Shown one piece after another: positions 41,462 to 50,220 of a stretch of DNA of 64,000 bases. The notes beneath the pieces were generated by a model. That model was given only the letters and a program-made list of their open reading frames with translations. It searched no databases and was not told the DNA's origin. Source of the stretch: Bartonella tribocorum CIP 105476 (GTDB lineage Bacteria > Pseudomonadota > Alphaproteobacteria > Rhizobiales > Rhizobiaceae); the NCBI RefSeq assembly GCF_000196435.1, contig NC_010161.1, forward strand, positions 1,674,001 through 1,738,000, given 5' to 3'. Numbering within the stretch: position 1 is the stretch's first letter; every line of letters starts with the position of its first letter. Position numbers and translations under genes: made by a program.

Positions 41462-43111
41462 CTAGCGTGTAAGAGGCTTATAATTTGCGTGCTTAGAATT
41501 AAGGGATTCAACCCCAAGACGGCGAACTTTATCAGCCTCATATTCAGCAAAATTACCTTCAAACCATTCCACATGGCCATCACCTTCAAAGGCTAAAATA
41601 TGCGTTGCCAATCGATCAAGAAACATACGATCGTGCGATATGATCACGGCACAACCAGCGAAATTTTCTAATGCATCTTCCAATGCACCCAACGTTTCAG
41701 TATCCAGATCATTTGTCGGTTCATCAAGAAGAAGCACATTCCCCCCTTCTTTTAGAAGTTTTGCTAAATGGACGCGATTGCGCTGCCCTCCTGATAAATT
41801 TGCCACTTTCTGCTGCTGATCGGCCCCCTTGAAATTAAAAGCCCCGCAATAAGCACGACTATTCATCTCATATTTGCCTAACTTAATGATGTCATTTCCA
41901 CCAGAAATCTCCTCCCAAACAGTTTTATCACCCGCCAAGGAATCGCGACTCTGATCCACATAACTCATGTGAACTGTTTCACCGATACGTATTTGACCTG
42001 AATCGGGCTGTTCTTGCCCTGTCAACATTTTAAACAAGGTCGACTTTCCCATACCATTGGGCCCAATAACGCCGACAATACCCCCAGCAGGAAGTTTAAA
42101 AGAGAGAGAATCAATCAACACACGTTCGCCATAAGCTTTAGAGAGATGATCAACTTCAATGACAACCTGACCTAATCTTTCTCCAATAGGAATAATGATT
42201 TGCGCTTCTCCAGGACGGCGTTCACGTGCCGCCTGAACCAACTCATCATAAGCTTTAATCCGCGCTTTTGACTTTGCCTGTCGCCCTTTTGGACTAGAAG
42301 CAATCCATTCTTGCTCACGTGATAAAGCACGTTGACGCGCAGCCTCTTCACGACCCTCTTGAGCCAAACGCTTGGCTTTAGCCCCCAAATAGGCGGAATA
42401 GTTCCCCTCATAAGGGATACTTCTACCGCGATCTAATTCTAAAATCCAACCTGTGACATTGTCGAGAAAATAACGATCATGGGTTATCAAAAGCACAGCA
42501 CCAGGATATTCACGCAGATGCCTTTCAAGCCAAGCTGTCGTTTCAGCATCTAAATGGTTTGTCGGTTCATCCAAAAGCAACAAATCAGGTTTTGACAAAA
42601 GCAATTTACAAAGCGCCACACGCCGCTTTTCACCACCCGAAAGTTTTGTCACATCCCCCTCAGCTGGTGGACAACCAAGAGCAGCCATTGCCATATCCAC
42701 TTGACTTTCTAAATCCCAAAGATTCTGACTGTCAATAATATCCTGAAGCCTTGCACTTTCATCAGCCGTTTCCTCGCTATAATTCATCATCAATTCGTTA
42801 TAACGCTCAAGAATGGCCTGTTTATCTGCAACACCCTCCATCACATTAGCACGCACATCTTTGCTTGCATCAAGCACAGGCTCTTGTGGGAGATAGCCAC
42901 AACGTGCTCCTTCAGAAAGCCATGCTTCTCCCGTATATTCCTTATCGAGCCCAGCCATAATACGTAAAATAGTTGATTTACCTGCACCATTTGGTCCTAA
43001 AATACCGATCTTCGCATCTGGATAAAAAGACAAATGAATATTTTCTAAAATTTTTTTATTGCCGTAAGACTTGTTGAGCCCAGCCATATGGTAGATAAAT
43101 TGACGTGCCAT
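41462..43111 (-). CDS. ettA: Energy-dependent translational throttle protein EttA (ABC-F)
   Basis: Cytosolic ABC-F ATPase acting at the ribosomal E site to gate the first elongation steps according to ATP level. Two ATP cassettes: Walker A GPNGAGKST (39-47), signature 'KLSGGEKRRVALCKLL', Walker B 'LLLLDEPTNHLDAETTAWLE'; arm/linker with 'QEWIASSPKGRQAKSKARIK'; second Walker A GPNGMGKST (about 350), 'NLSGGQRNRVHLAKLL', 'LLLDEPTNDLDTETLGALED'. 549 residues match EttA rather than Uup or other ABC-F. Monocistronic. Confidence 0.95.
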   Translation of the reverse strand: MARQFIYHMAGLNKSYGNKKILENIHLSFYPDAKIGILGPNGAGKSTILRIMAGLDKEYTGEAWLSEGARCGYLPQEPVLDASKDVRANVMEGVADKQAILERYNELMMNYSEETADESARLQDIIDSQNLWDLESQVDMAMAALGCPPAEGDVTKLSGGEKRRVALCKLLLSKPDLLLLDEPTNHLDAETTAWLERHLREYPGAVLLITHDRYFLDNVTGWILELDRGRSIPYEGNYSAYLGAKAKRLAQEGREEAARQRALSREQEWIASSPKGRQAKSKARIKAYDELVQAARERRPGEAQIIIPIGERLGQVVIEVDHLSKAYGERVLIDSLSFKLPAGGIVGVIGPNGMGKSTLFKMLTGQEQPDSGQIRIGETVHMSYVDQSRDSLAGDKTVWEEISGGNDIIKLGKYEMNSRAYCGAFNFKGADQQQKVANLSGGQRNRVHLAKLLKEGGNVLLLDEPTNDLDTETLGALEDALENFAGCAVIISHDRMFLDRLATHILAFEGDGHVEWFEGNFAEYEADKVRRLGVESLNSKHANYKPLTR

Positions 43112-43273
43112 AAATTTCTCTTTATATTATGCGATATCAAAGATTAGGATTTTGAAAAAACTGCTTTCGCTTTTTGAAACTGTACAGTAAACAAAGCTTA
43201 CACCATTTCAAAAGCTTTTCGCTTTAATATTGGTACATTTTTTCTAATCTCACAAGCCCCAGTCTGGTCCTAA

Positions 43274-43810
43274 ATGCAAAAAAACATCTCCTCAAGAAGC
43301 AAAAAGCAAATCTTTTTAGCTGTACCTGAAACCTGTTACCAAACATTGCCTCTCTTTTCTATACCAGATATCACATTACACTTTTACCGTATTAAACCAA
43401 CCTATCAATGTAATATAGAACCAAAAAGAAAAGTAATTCTCTATGCACCTTCTTTTTTTGCTTTATGGGCTTTATATTACGCAGTAAAAAAACCTTCCCT
43501 TTTTTCATCAATTTTTTGTTACGGGAAACAATGGACTTCACCTCTTGCCTTGATGTGGCTTAAATTGCGTTTACAAAACGACCGCCGCCTTATGGGATCT
43601 GATGTCCCAAGCCCAATGATCATGAAGGCTTTGCACAAACATGTCGCAACAAATGACTACAGTGCACTTCCCATTGGTATGTGGTTACACTTCGTAAAAA
43701 ACTATAAAATGAATTGTAAAAACTTATCCATTCCTCTCTTTTGGCTTGATAATTGCAAAAATAAGATCAATATCCAACAAATCATTTCAAAACTTCAAGA
43801 CGAAATATAG
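43274..43810 (+). CDS. Hypothetical protein
   Basis: A 178-residue basic protein that I do not recognise. No signal peptide; one moderately hydrophobic stretch ('YAPSFFALWALYYAVKKPSL', about 57-77) could be buried or membrane-associated. Aromatic residues and Cys are frequent ('SIFCYGKQWTSPLALMWLKL'). It ends 46 bases before pncA on the same strand and may be co-transcribed. The ribosome binding site is weak, and the frame is clean over its whole length. Probably a lineage-specific protein; a decayed remnant of a larger gene is also possible. Confidence 0.55.
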   Translation: MQKNISSRSKKQIFLAVPETCYQTLPLFSIPDITLHFYRIKPTYQCNIEPKRKVILYAPSFFALWALYYAVKKPSLFSSIFCYGKQWTSPLALMWLKLRLQNDRRLMGSDVPSPMIMKALHKHVATNDYSALPIGMWLHFVKNYKMNCKNLSIPLFWLDNCKNKINIQQIISKLQDEI

Positions 43811-43856
43811 CTTTTTAAAAATACGATAAAAGCTCACCTCCTATAGGAATATATTT

Positions 43857-44465
43857 ATGAAAAAAGAAGCCTTACTCGTCATTGATGTTCAAAATGACTT
43901 CTTACCCGGTGGAGCACTTGCAGTACCACAAGGTGATACTATTTTACCTGCTGTCAATAATCTTATCCATCATTTTGACCACGTTATCTTAACCCAAGAT
44001 TGGCATCCCAAGAACCACTGCAGCTTTGCTTCCACCTATCCTGAAAAAAAGCCCTATGATACCATTGATCTTGACTATGGTGCTCAAATACTTTGGCCTG
44101 ATCATTGCATACAAGGAACACAAGGAGCAGAGTTTTATCCATCTCTCAGAGTGGAAAAGGCACAACTTATCCTTAGAAAAGGCTATAATCAAAATATGGA
44201 TAGCTATTCTGCTTTTCTTGAAAATGATCAAAAAACACCAACAGGTTTACAAGTTTATCTCAAAGAACACGGTTTTACCAAGCTTGTTATGTGCGGCTTA
44301 GCAACAGATTTTTGTGTTGGATTTTCTGCTCTTCACGCCATACAATGTGGTTTTAAAGTCAGTGTTTCATTAAATGCCTGCGCTGGTATTGATGTAAACG
44401 AATCCCTGAACACAATGCTTAAAACGATGAACGAAGCTGGTATCGAACTGTTAATGAATTCTTAA
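43857..44465 (+). CDS. pncA: Nicotinamidase (pyrazinamidase)
   Basis: Hydrolyses nicotinamide to nicotinate for NAD salvage. Catalytic triad: Asp10 in 'LLVIDVQNDFLPGGAL', Lys in 'LILRKGYNQNMDSYSAF' (about 107), Cys in 'MCGLATDFCVGFSALHA' (about 153). Metal site: 'LTQDWHPKNHCSF' with Asp and two His. The 'WPDHCIQGTQGAEFYP' block is also typical. 202 residues. GGAATAT precedes ATG 43857, a modest ribosome binding site. Confidence 0.95.
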   Translation: MKKEALLVIDVQNDFLPGGALAVPQGDTILPAVNNLIHHFDHVILTQDWHPKNHCSFASTYPEKKPYDTIDLDYGAQILWPDHCIQGTQGAEFYPSLRVEKAQLILRKGYNQNMDSYSAFLENDQKTPTGLQVYLKEHGFTKLVMCGLATDFCVGFSALHAIQCGFKVSVSLNACAGIDVNESLNTMLKTMNEAGIELLMNS

Positions 44466-44839
44466 ATATTATTTCTAACTATCTATTATGAGGCACTAAT
44501 TTATAAGAAATAAATTATTCTCTTACACAGCATAAATAAGATAAATATAGAAGTAAAAATCATTCAAGAACGCAAAAAAAATACTTCTTATGAATCGTTA
44601 AATATAAAAGCTGTCGTCGTACTGAAAACTGGTAAAAAGTATAGCATCCCTTCGCACCTTGTATTTAAGCCAAAGTTATCCAAGAGATTTTAAATTACTC
44701 CCTTCATGGGAAGAATCATGCCATGGCTTCAACTCTAAAATAAAGACGTCAATCAAAAAAAACGATAGCATTTTGTTTTGCATGAAAGTTCCCTTCTATT
44801 GGGAATATGCAATAAACAAAAGCATGAAATCTCCATTAC
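44466..44839. other. Spacer without recognisable gene
   Basis: About 370 AT-rich bases between the convergent pncA and DUF475 genes. A 72-codon frame overlapping the DUF475 3' end begins with TTG and lacks a family match, so it is not called. Confidence 0.4.
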
Positions 44840-45889
44840 TTAAGATACAACATGTTTCTCCAATTGACGATGCTTAAAACGAATCGAAGAATACAATGCT
44901 ATTCCAATAATACAAATTCCCACAAGTCCTGTTAAAACTTCAGGAACCGGTATAATTGTTTGCAGATACATAATCACGGCAAGAACTAAAATTGCATAAA
45001 AAGCACCATGCTCCAAATAACGATAATGCAACAATGTCCCTGATTCAACCAACATAATTGTCATAGAACGAACGTAAAATGCACCAATACCAAGACCAAT
45101 TGCGATAATAAAAAGGTTATGTGAAAAGGCAAAAGCACCAACCACACCATCGAAAGAAAAACTCGCATCAAGAACTTCTAAATAAAGGAACGCCCCTAGT
45201 CCCCCTTGAGCCACTGTCGTCAAAGTCTTTTTAGGAGCATCCAAGAGATGACCGACAGCTTCAACACCTATAAAAGTCAAAAGCCCATAGAGGGCTGCTA
45301 ATAAAAAAGTGACTCTATCCTCTGCAACAATCTGCCCTGACACGAATAAAATCAAAATCAAAACAATTGCAATATCAATCCCAACAAGCGCCCCCAATTT
45401 TTGAGCAGATCTCTCTATAACACTAAGCCAATGCACCTCTTTTTCAGAATCAAAAAAATATTTTAAGCCAACCATCATAAGGAAAGTTCCTCCAAAAGCG
45501 GCAATTCCCATATGCGCATCGGTTAAGACTTCGGCATATCGATGGGGTTCTCCTATCGCTAATTTAACTGCCGCAATTGGATTAATTCCAACAGCAACGA
45601 CAACCACCAATAATGGAAAAACAATCCGCATTCCAAATACAGCGATCAGAATACCCCATATAAGAAAACGACGACGCCATAACGGATCCATTCGACCAAG
45701 AACACGTGCATTGATAATAGAATTATCAAAAGATAAAGAAATTTCCAAAACCCCTAAAACACAGCAAATAAAAAAATATTTAAGAAAACCAGTAATACTT
45801 CCCGTTTCAAACCAACCAATAGCCCCTCCTAAAAAGACACCAATAATCGTGAAAAAAAAAGCAAACCCAAAATAGCGTAATAGGGCCAT
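44840..45889 (-). CDS. DUF475 family integral membrane protein (TerC-like)
   Basis: 349 residues with about nine transmembrane helices. The DUF475 signature is visible: 'LGVLEISLSFDNSIINARVL', 'FGGTFLMMVGLKYFFDSEKE', 'VLDASFSFDGVVGAFAFSHN' and 'FYVRSMTIMLVESGTLLHYR'. The two acidic SFD motifs within membrane segments resemble TerC metal/efflux proteins. Function unknown; a metal ion or redox-related role is inferred from TerC. I place the start at ATG 45889 because GAGGA lies 6 bases upstream; the ATG two codons earlier sits directly on that site. Confidence 0.88.
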   Translation of the reverse strand: MALLRYFGFAFFFTIIGVFLGGAIGWFETGSITGFLKYFFICCVLGVLEISLSFDNSIINARVLGRMDPLWRRRFLIWGILIAVFGMRIVFPLLVVVVAVGINPIAAVKLAIGEPHRYAEVLTDAHMGIAAFGGTFLMMVGLKYFFDSEKEVHWLSVIERSAQKLGALVGIDIAIVLILILFVSGQIVAEDRVTFLLAALYGLLTFIGVEAVGHLLDAPKKTLTTVAQGGLGAFLYLEVLDASFSFDGVVGAFAFSHNLFIIAIGLGIGAFYVRSMTIMLVESGTLLHYRYLEHGAFYAILVLAVIMYLQTIIPVPEVLTGLVGICIIGIALYSSIRFKHRQLEKHVVS

Positions 45890-46254
45890 GATCATTCCTC
45901 AATGTTTATTTTCTCATTCGTCTACAGCATACACATAATGCAAATTGAAAGTTTGTAGCTCTTTAAAGTTGCATCTCTTAATGCAGAGGTGTATAAAGTA
46001 TATATGGTAAAGTTACATGAAAATTTTCTCAAAAAAAGCAAGAGATAAATCCTGTAAACAGAGAATTTTGTTTTGAAATGAATATTAATCGTCAATACAA
46101 TAGAGTTGAGAGATTATTTTTTATCCATAAAAATAAAAAAATAAAGAAAAATTAAAACAATAAATATTGACATTATGTGATAGAATATTAATACATAGTG
46201 TGCTTTTATTATTTAATAATTTATACCATGATGATTTACTGAGGGAGATAATTC
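45890..46254. other. Divergent intergenic region between DUF475 and the HTH regulator gene
   Basis: 365 AT-rich bases carrying the promoters of two divergent genes. The part from 46167 on contains the predicted promoter and palindrome in front of the HTH gene. The rest is featureless. Confidence 0.4.
46167..46219 (+). promoter_or_regulatory. Predicted sigma-70 promoter and AT-rich palindrome for the HTH regulator
   Basis: TTGACA at 46167-46172 (perfect -35), 16-base spacer, TAATAC at 46189-46194 (-10). Just downstream lies TTATTA TT TAATAA (46206-46219), a symmetric element that could be an operator for the encoded regulator, though in such AT-rich DNA it may be chance. Confidence 0.5.
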
Positions 46255-46794
46255 GTGGCACGTCCTGAAACTGAATCAAAAACCATATTTGGAAAACGTT
46301 TACGTTATGTACGTCTTGCTTTAGGCGATCCATCGCGTGAAACCTTAGCTAAAAGTTTTAGTATGACAAAAAATTCTATTGCTTTTTATGAGCGTGGAGA
46401 AAGAGAACCCAATCTTAGTGTCTTACAAACATACCGCACGTTATATGGTGTCAACATTAATTGGCTTTTAACCGGACAAGGAAAAATGTTTGACGCCGAA
46501 TATACAAAAGGTGATTTTGATTGGAATTATTTTATTAAAAAAATTGAGGGACTAGAAGAAACACTTGCAAAGTGCGATCGTAATGAAAAACCAAATCAGG
46601 AAAAAATCGACAGCTCTTATGAAAAATTGCAGCAATATTTGTCAAGACAAGGTTTATCAAACGGCCCTAACCCTAGAACTGCAACCTCTCTGATCGATAT
46701 GAAAGCCAAAATGGCTAATTCTTATACCCTTAGCTTATTTATTGATTTACTCATTCGAAGCGTATCCCAAAAAGAAGTTATAGCGAATCAATAA
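46255..46794 (+). CDS. HTH transcriptional regulator, phage-repressor type
   Basis: 179 residues starting at GTG 46255, with GAGGGAG at good distance upstream. The N-terminal XRE-type helix-turn-helix spans about 12-75 ('FGKRLRYVRLALGDPSRETL', 'AKSFSMTKNSIAFYERGERE', 'PNLSVLQTYRTLYGVNINWL' plus LTGQGKMF), the pattern of phage C1/CI-like repressors. The C-terminal part is helical and polar, not a LexA-type protease domain, so no self-cleavage is expected. It probably controls a prophage remnant or its own gene. It stands alone, with long spacers on both sides. Confidence 0.8.
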   Translation: MARPETESKTIFGKRLRYVRLALGDPSRETLAKSFSMTKNSIAFYERGEREPNLSVLQTYRTLYGVNINWLLTGQGKMFDAEYTKGDFDWNYFIKKIEGLEETLAKCDRNEKPNQEKIDSSYEKLQQYLSRQGLSNGPNPRTATSLIDMKAKMANSYTLSLFIDLLIRSVSQKEVIANQ

Positions 46795-47180
46795 ACGTCC
46801 ATTTTAAAAGAAAAACAAGAAATGACTAAGTATAACCAGTATGGAGAGAAGTATTTTTCCTTTATCCATGCTGGTGAGAAGTTGTGTGTTCTATAAAATT
46901 TATCTCTATAAAAGAAAAATATTGCTATTGAAAATGAACATATAGTACTATTAAATTAAAAGAAATAATTTTATAGTATAAAATTCTCATCCACATCTTA
47001 TTGACAAATTTTTTTTTCTTGTTAAAAAGTTAGTAGCTCTCATAGAAATTATTTTTAAAGGTCAGAAAATTTAAGGGGAATATGTTGACGACTTCCTATA
47101 GAGACATACATTAGTATTCGTAAATGGGTTAGTCGAGTATTTATCCTGAAAATTATCAGCTATTTTATGAGGTGGGAAAC
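46795..47180. other. Spacer without recognisable gene
   Basis: About 390 AT-rich bases between the HTH regulator and the DUF1508 gene. GGAGAGAAG and TTGACAAATTTTTTT occur, but no coherent promoter is visible. Confidence 0.35.
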
Positions 47181-47360
47181 ATGTATTTTGAGGTGTTTCA
47201 AGGAGTTCACAATCAATGGTATTGGCGTTTAATCTCGGGAGATGCACAAAAAGTTGCTTTTTCTAGTAAAGGGTATCCAACAAAACAAGATATCCTCATG
47301 AATATTGAACAAATCAAAGAAATTACCCATAAAGCTCTTATTAGAGAACTGCAATCTTAG
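47181..47360 (+). CDS. DUF1508 (YegP-like) family protein
   Basis: 59 residues from ATG 47181, with GAGGTGGG 4-5 bases upstream. 'YFEVFQGVHNQWYWRLISG' followed by 'KVAFSSKGYPTKQDILMNIE' is the single beta-alpha repeat of DUF1508, a small family whose function is unknown (YegP in E. coli has two copies). One repeat only. Often seen in mobile or accessory DNA. An upstream in-frame GTG three codons earlier overlaps the ribosome binding site and is rejected. Confidence 0.8.
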   Translation: MYFEVFQGVHNQWYWRLISGDAQKVAFSSKGYPTKQDILMNIEQIKEITHKALIRELQS

Positions 47361-48126
47361 CATTCTTTACCATTAAGATAGGAATTTAATTTGTATAAAT
47401 GGGATTTGGGGTTACGTTTTTGTAGCAAATAATAAAATGACTGGTTTTTTCTCAATGAAAGAGAAGTTTTTGTGTTACTTTAAACATATATAAATAACAA
47501 TTAAATTTTTGCGGGATATATGTTTGTTTTAAACATAAGTGAGTTTTGATAACCCTTATCATGAAGCCTCCCCCCTCAAGTTTTGTATCTTTTCATAAAA
47601 ATACCTAGGAAGAGAAAATGAATCATAAATTAGGAATGTGATTGCGTTCCTAGATATCAATATCTTTTACGTTCACCTTCCTATTCTGTGTATCGGATAA
47701 TCATGACTGACTTATCCCCCTTCATCTTCATAAAAAACAAATATCTCCTTACTTTTATTATCATGCAATTTTTTATGCCTATTAATTAAAACTATCGCAA
47801 CATTATAGCTAAAACACAAAAGAAACGCGCAAAATTGTTTTCTACAATTGCTGAATCGTATAGATACCCTTTTTAAATATCCCCAGTATAGCGATAAACT
47901 GGGGCACAATCATAAACTTTTATTTTGCTGCCAACAGCTACCTTTCTATCAACTTTAATGATTTTATAAATTATAGATCAGAGTACTTGAATATTCCCTT
48001 TCAATACAATCTCTCCACAAGCATCGTAATGGATTTCATAAAAGTCTCTCTCTCATTATTTTCAATCCTTCTAACTCATCTCGAAATCCTTTAATGCATA
48101 AATTTGATGCGCAATATGAATACATA
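47361..48126. other. Spacer without recognisable gene
   Basis: About 770 bases with short frames only. A 65-codon minus-strand frame (47712-47909) has neither ribosome binding site nor recognisable features. Confidence 0.35.
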
Positions 48127-48438
48127 TCACTCTCTATCATTTTCAGATTTAGGTCCTTTTTGATATTTTTTTTCATTTTCTTCATATTTCTTAATTTGTT
48201 TTTTCAGTTTTTCAATTGCTTGCTCGCGTCTTTTAATCACCATATTCTGCTCTCTAAGAACTCTATCTCGTTCTTCAGTCATCTTCATAGAATCCCTTAA
48301 AAACTCATGCTTTATCCTTCTGGATTCCTCTTTTAGAGCTTTAATTTGACCGCGATAATATAAAGCAAATCGAAATATAATCCCGCTGAACAACAAAACA
48401 ACCATCATTGCTCCCAATAAAATTTCGTTTATATTCAT
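48127..48438 (-). CDS. Membrane-anchored coiled-coil protein, phage-like
   Basis: 103 residues. One N-terminal transmembrane helix ('LLGAMMVVLLFSGIIFRFAL') is followed by a long charged coiled coil (about 30-95: 'QIKALKEESRRIKHEFL', 'EQAIEKLKKQIKKYEENEKK'). GAGGAGATCAAA before ATG 48438 is a strong ribosome binding site. Topology and size resemble the inner-membrane spanin (Rz-like) or other small phage membrane proteins, but I see no motif that proves it and no holin or endolysin beside it. Confidence 0.6.
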   Translation of the reverse strand: MNINEILLGAMMVVLLFSGIIFRFALYYRGQIKALKEESRRIKHEFLRDSMKMTEERDRVLREQNMVIKRREQAIEKLKKQIKKYEENEKKYQKGPKSENDRE

Positions 48439-48807
48439 TTTGATCTCCTCTCATTGCCGCTCAAGTGACGTAAGCAATTTGTTTTGTTTCATCCTCCATC
48501 AAAAAAGAAGGCAATAAAACACATACTCCAAGTGCGAATAATCACCCTCGGCATTCGTATTTTCTCCATTAAAACATTGATAAATGACGCAAAAAAACAC
48601 CCTGAAAGCAGCTAAGTCTAGATGCTCTCACCAATTATTTGCGACATATTTATTGATCCAAAATATAAAAAATAAGAAACTTCCAACAAAACGAACAACG
48701 TGATAAAATCAATATCCACCTTCCCCGAAACGTTCCTATCCTCTTTTACACTATATGGAATATGGCTGTATGTGGGAGTTTTTTCATTATTACAAAAATC
48801 TTCTGTC
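48439..48807. other. Spacer without recognisable gene
   Basis: About 370 AT-rich bases between the coiled-coil gene and the broken repeat-protein gene; both are transcribed on the minus strand. No hairpin or other element recognised. Confidence 0.35.
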
Positions 48808-49369
48808 TTACAAAGCGCAGCTTTTCTGTAAAAGTTTTACCTTCCCACAAATCTTTACATCACCACAAACCAAAGCATCCCTAAAAACACGAGACTTTCT
48901 ATAATCACGAGTATTACTACAAACTTCAATATATTGAGTATTCAAAATTTGCCCTAAAACGACTACATTCGTGTAAACATATGCCTCTCTACTCATATTC
49001 AAATGACAATAAAGTTCCCCCTTTCGTAAACATGCAAATTCTTGGCTCCTCCCTAGACAACCAATACATTAGCGCATTGTCATAAACAAAAATACCCTCA
49101 AAAACACAAACTTTATTATAAACTGTCGCATCATCAAAAGCCCCCCCATCCTCATAAGAGCATTGATCGCGTGTATCACATTGTGCCAAACGACCACCTT
49201 CATACTTCAAATTATTTTTGTGTTCTATAAAAACACCAAAATCACTTTTTTTGATATTTCCAAAGTTTTTGAACGCACACATACGACATACCATTTGATA
49301 GTGACCTAATTTATTACAATAAAAGAGAAATGGGCTTTTTAAACCTATGAATTTATGTTTTTTCTCCAA
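48808..49369 (-). pseudogene. Frameshifted phage-type repeat protein (DNARVYGNA-like beta-helix)
   Basis: Two overlapping frames (49369-48989 and 49002-48808) join to one protein of about 186 residues if one base is removed from the G5 run (C5 at 49017-49021 on the plus strand): then TKGELYCHLNMSREAYVY reads through. The N-terminus ('GNIKKSDFGVFIEHKNNLKY') matches the 'GDIKKGDLGGWIEKEENL' leader of phage-associated repeat proteins. The remainder shows degenerate hexapeptide-like repeats ('FDDATVYNKVCVFEGIFVYD', 'EAYVYTNVVVLGQ', 'RVFRDALVCGDVKICGKVKL'). The likely start is TTG 49369. It is either a recent pseudogene or a gene switched by slippage. Confidence 0.65.
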
Positions 49370-49758
49370 TCACGATCTTGTCTCTTAATGTTGTAAAGCT
49401 TCGTTATATGCTCACATACCGGCTTAACACAGAATTTTTTACAAATGCTGATGTTGGGGTATATCTTGATTTATAATGCTGCTACGTATACTATCATAGC
49501 GAAATCTCATGAACATACGCGTGCGTATCACCGTTTCCGGTATACGTGCTGATTTCTTCACAACCGTGGAACTAAGGAACCATTTTTACTGATTCGAATC
49601 TAAAAGTGTATGGGGACATTTTGTTATTAGTTAAAAACAACTCTATATGCTTCATTAGCGAAGAGCTACGCATGGATATTTTCACGCTCCTTGTATCATA
49701 TATTCTGGATTCGCGACGCAATATTAACGCTATAGCGTAAATGTGTAAAGGTCTAAAA
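49370..49758. other. Spacer upstream of the small HTH gene
   Basis: About 390 bases; apart from the palindrome at 49727-49738 nothing definite is seen. The promoter of the HTH gene should lie in its last 100 bases. Confidence 0.4.
49727..49738. promoter_or_regulatory. Palindromic operator candidate, copy 1
   Basis: ACGCTATAGCGT is a perfect 12-bp palindrome ending 20 bases before the ATG of the HTH gene at 49759. A nearly identical palindrome, ACGCTAAAGCGT, lies at 50209-50220 before the opposing small gene. Shared half-site ACGCT / AGCGT. Probably the binding site of the HTH protein itself. Confidence 0.6.
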
Positions 49759-50073
49759 ATGACAAAGACTGAAAAAGATTGGTTCCAACGCTTAATTGAA
49801 TTGATAAAAAGTGACGGACGAACGATGATCGAAATAAGCAGAGCAGCAGGCTGTGGACAAAACTATGTCCAACAAATGATAAAAGGAGGAAAGCGACCTT
49901 CAGTCGATAAACTTATGGCTATTCTCAACACACTCGGAAATGCTAGTGCCATATATGTCATAACTGGCTTCAACATCTCCGATGAAGACCTAAAACTTAT
50001 AGCTTTGATTTCGTCTGGAGATAAAAAGAAGATTGAGGCTTTAAATGTTCTGTTGAATGAGAAGCAGTTGTAG
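49759..50073 (+). CDS. Small XRE-family HTH regulator, phage-like
   Basis: 104 residues from ATG 49759 (AAAGG 7 bases upstream; ATG 49741 is in frame but has no ribosome binding site). Helix-turn-helix at about 8-65: 'RLIELIKSDGRTMIEISRAA', 'GCGQNYVQQMIKGGKRPSVD', 'KLMAILNTLG'. A short C-terminal helix follows ('SGDKKKIEALNVLLNEKQL'), typical of small phage repressors. The palindrome just upstream suggests autoregulation. Its 3' end overlaps the opposing small gene by 77 bases. Confidence 0.78.
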   Translation: MTKTEKDWFQRLIELIKSDGRTMIEISRAAGCGQNYVQQMIKGGKRPSVDKLMAILNTLGNASAIYVITGFNISDEDLKLIALISSGDKKKIEALNVLLNEKQL

Positions 50074-50179
50074 AATTTTCTACTCTATCCAATATCGCTT
50101 GCTTTTGAGATGTCGATAAAGACTCCCATTTCACAATAATATCCGATAAAGCCGTCTCAAATTTTTCATTATTCTTCAT
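49997..50179 (-). CDS. Small protein gene converging on and overlapping the HTH gene
   Basis: 60 residues from ATG 50179, with GGAG 7 bases upstream, a proper ribosome binding site. Polar and helical ('NNEKFETALSDIIVKWESLS', 'SQKQAILDRVENSTTASHS'), no membrane segment, no family recognised. Its last 25 codons lie antisense to the end of the HTH gene. A palindrome matching that of the HTH gene lies 30 bases before its start. These signs support it as a real gene, perhaps antagonist or partner of the HTH protein. Confidence 0.5.
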   Translation of the reverse strand: MKNNEKFETALSDIIVKWESLSTSQKQAILDRVENSTTASHSTEHLKPQSSFYLQTKSKL

Positions 50180-50208
50180 AGTGATACTCCGTATTGTCAA
50201 ATTATATA

Positions 50209-50220
50209 ACGCTAAAGCGT
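50209..50220. promoter_or_regulatory. Palindromic operator candidate, copy 2
   Basis: ACGCTAAAGCGT differs from copy 1 (49727-49738) only in the central bases. It lies 30 bases upstream of the minus-strand gene starting at 50179, the place expected for a promoter-overlapping operator. Confidence 0.6.

Noticed and set aside
47712..47909. 65-codon minus-strand frame
   Set aside because: No ribosome binding site, no conserved motif, and composition typical of random AT-rich sequence.
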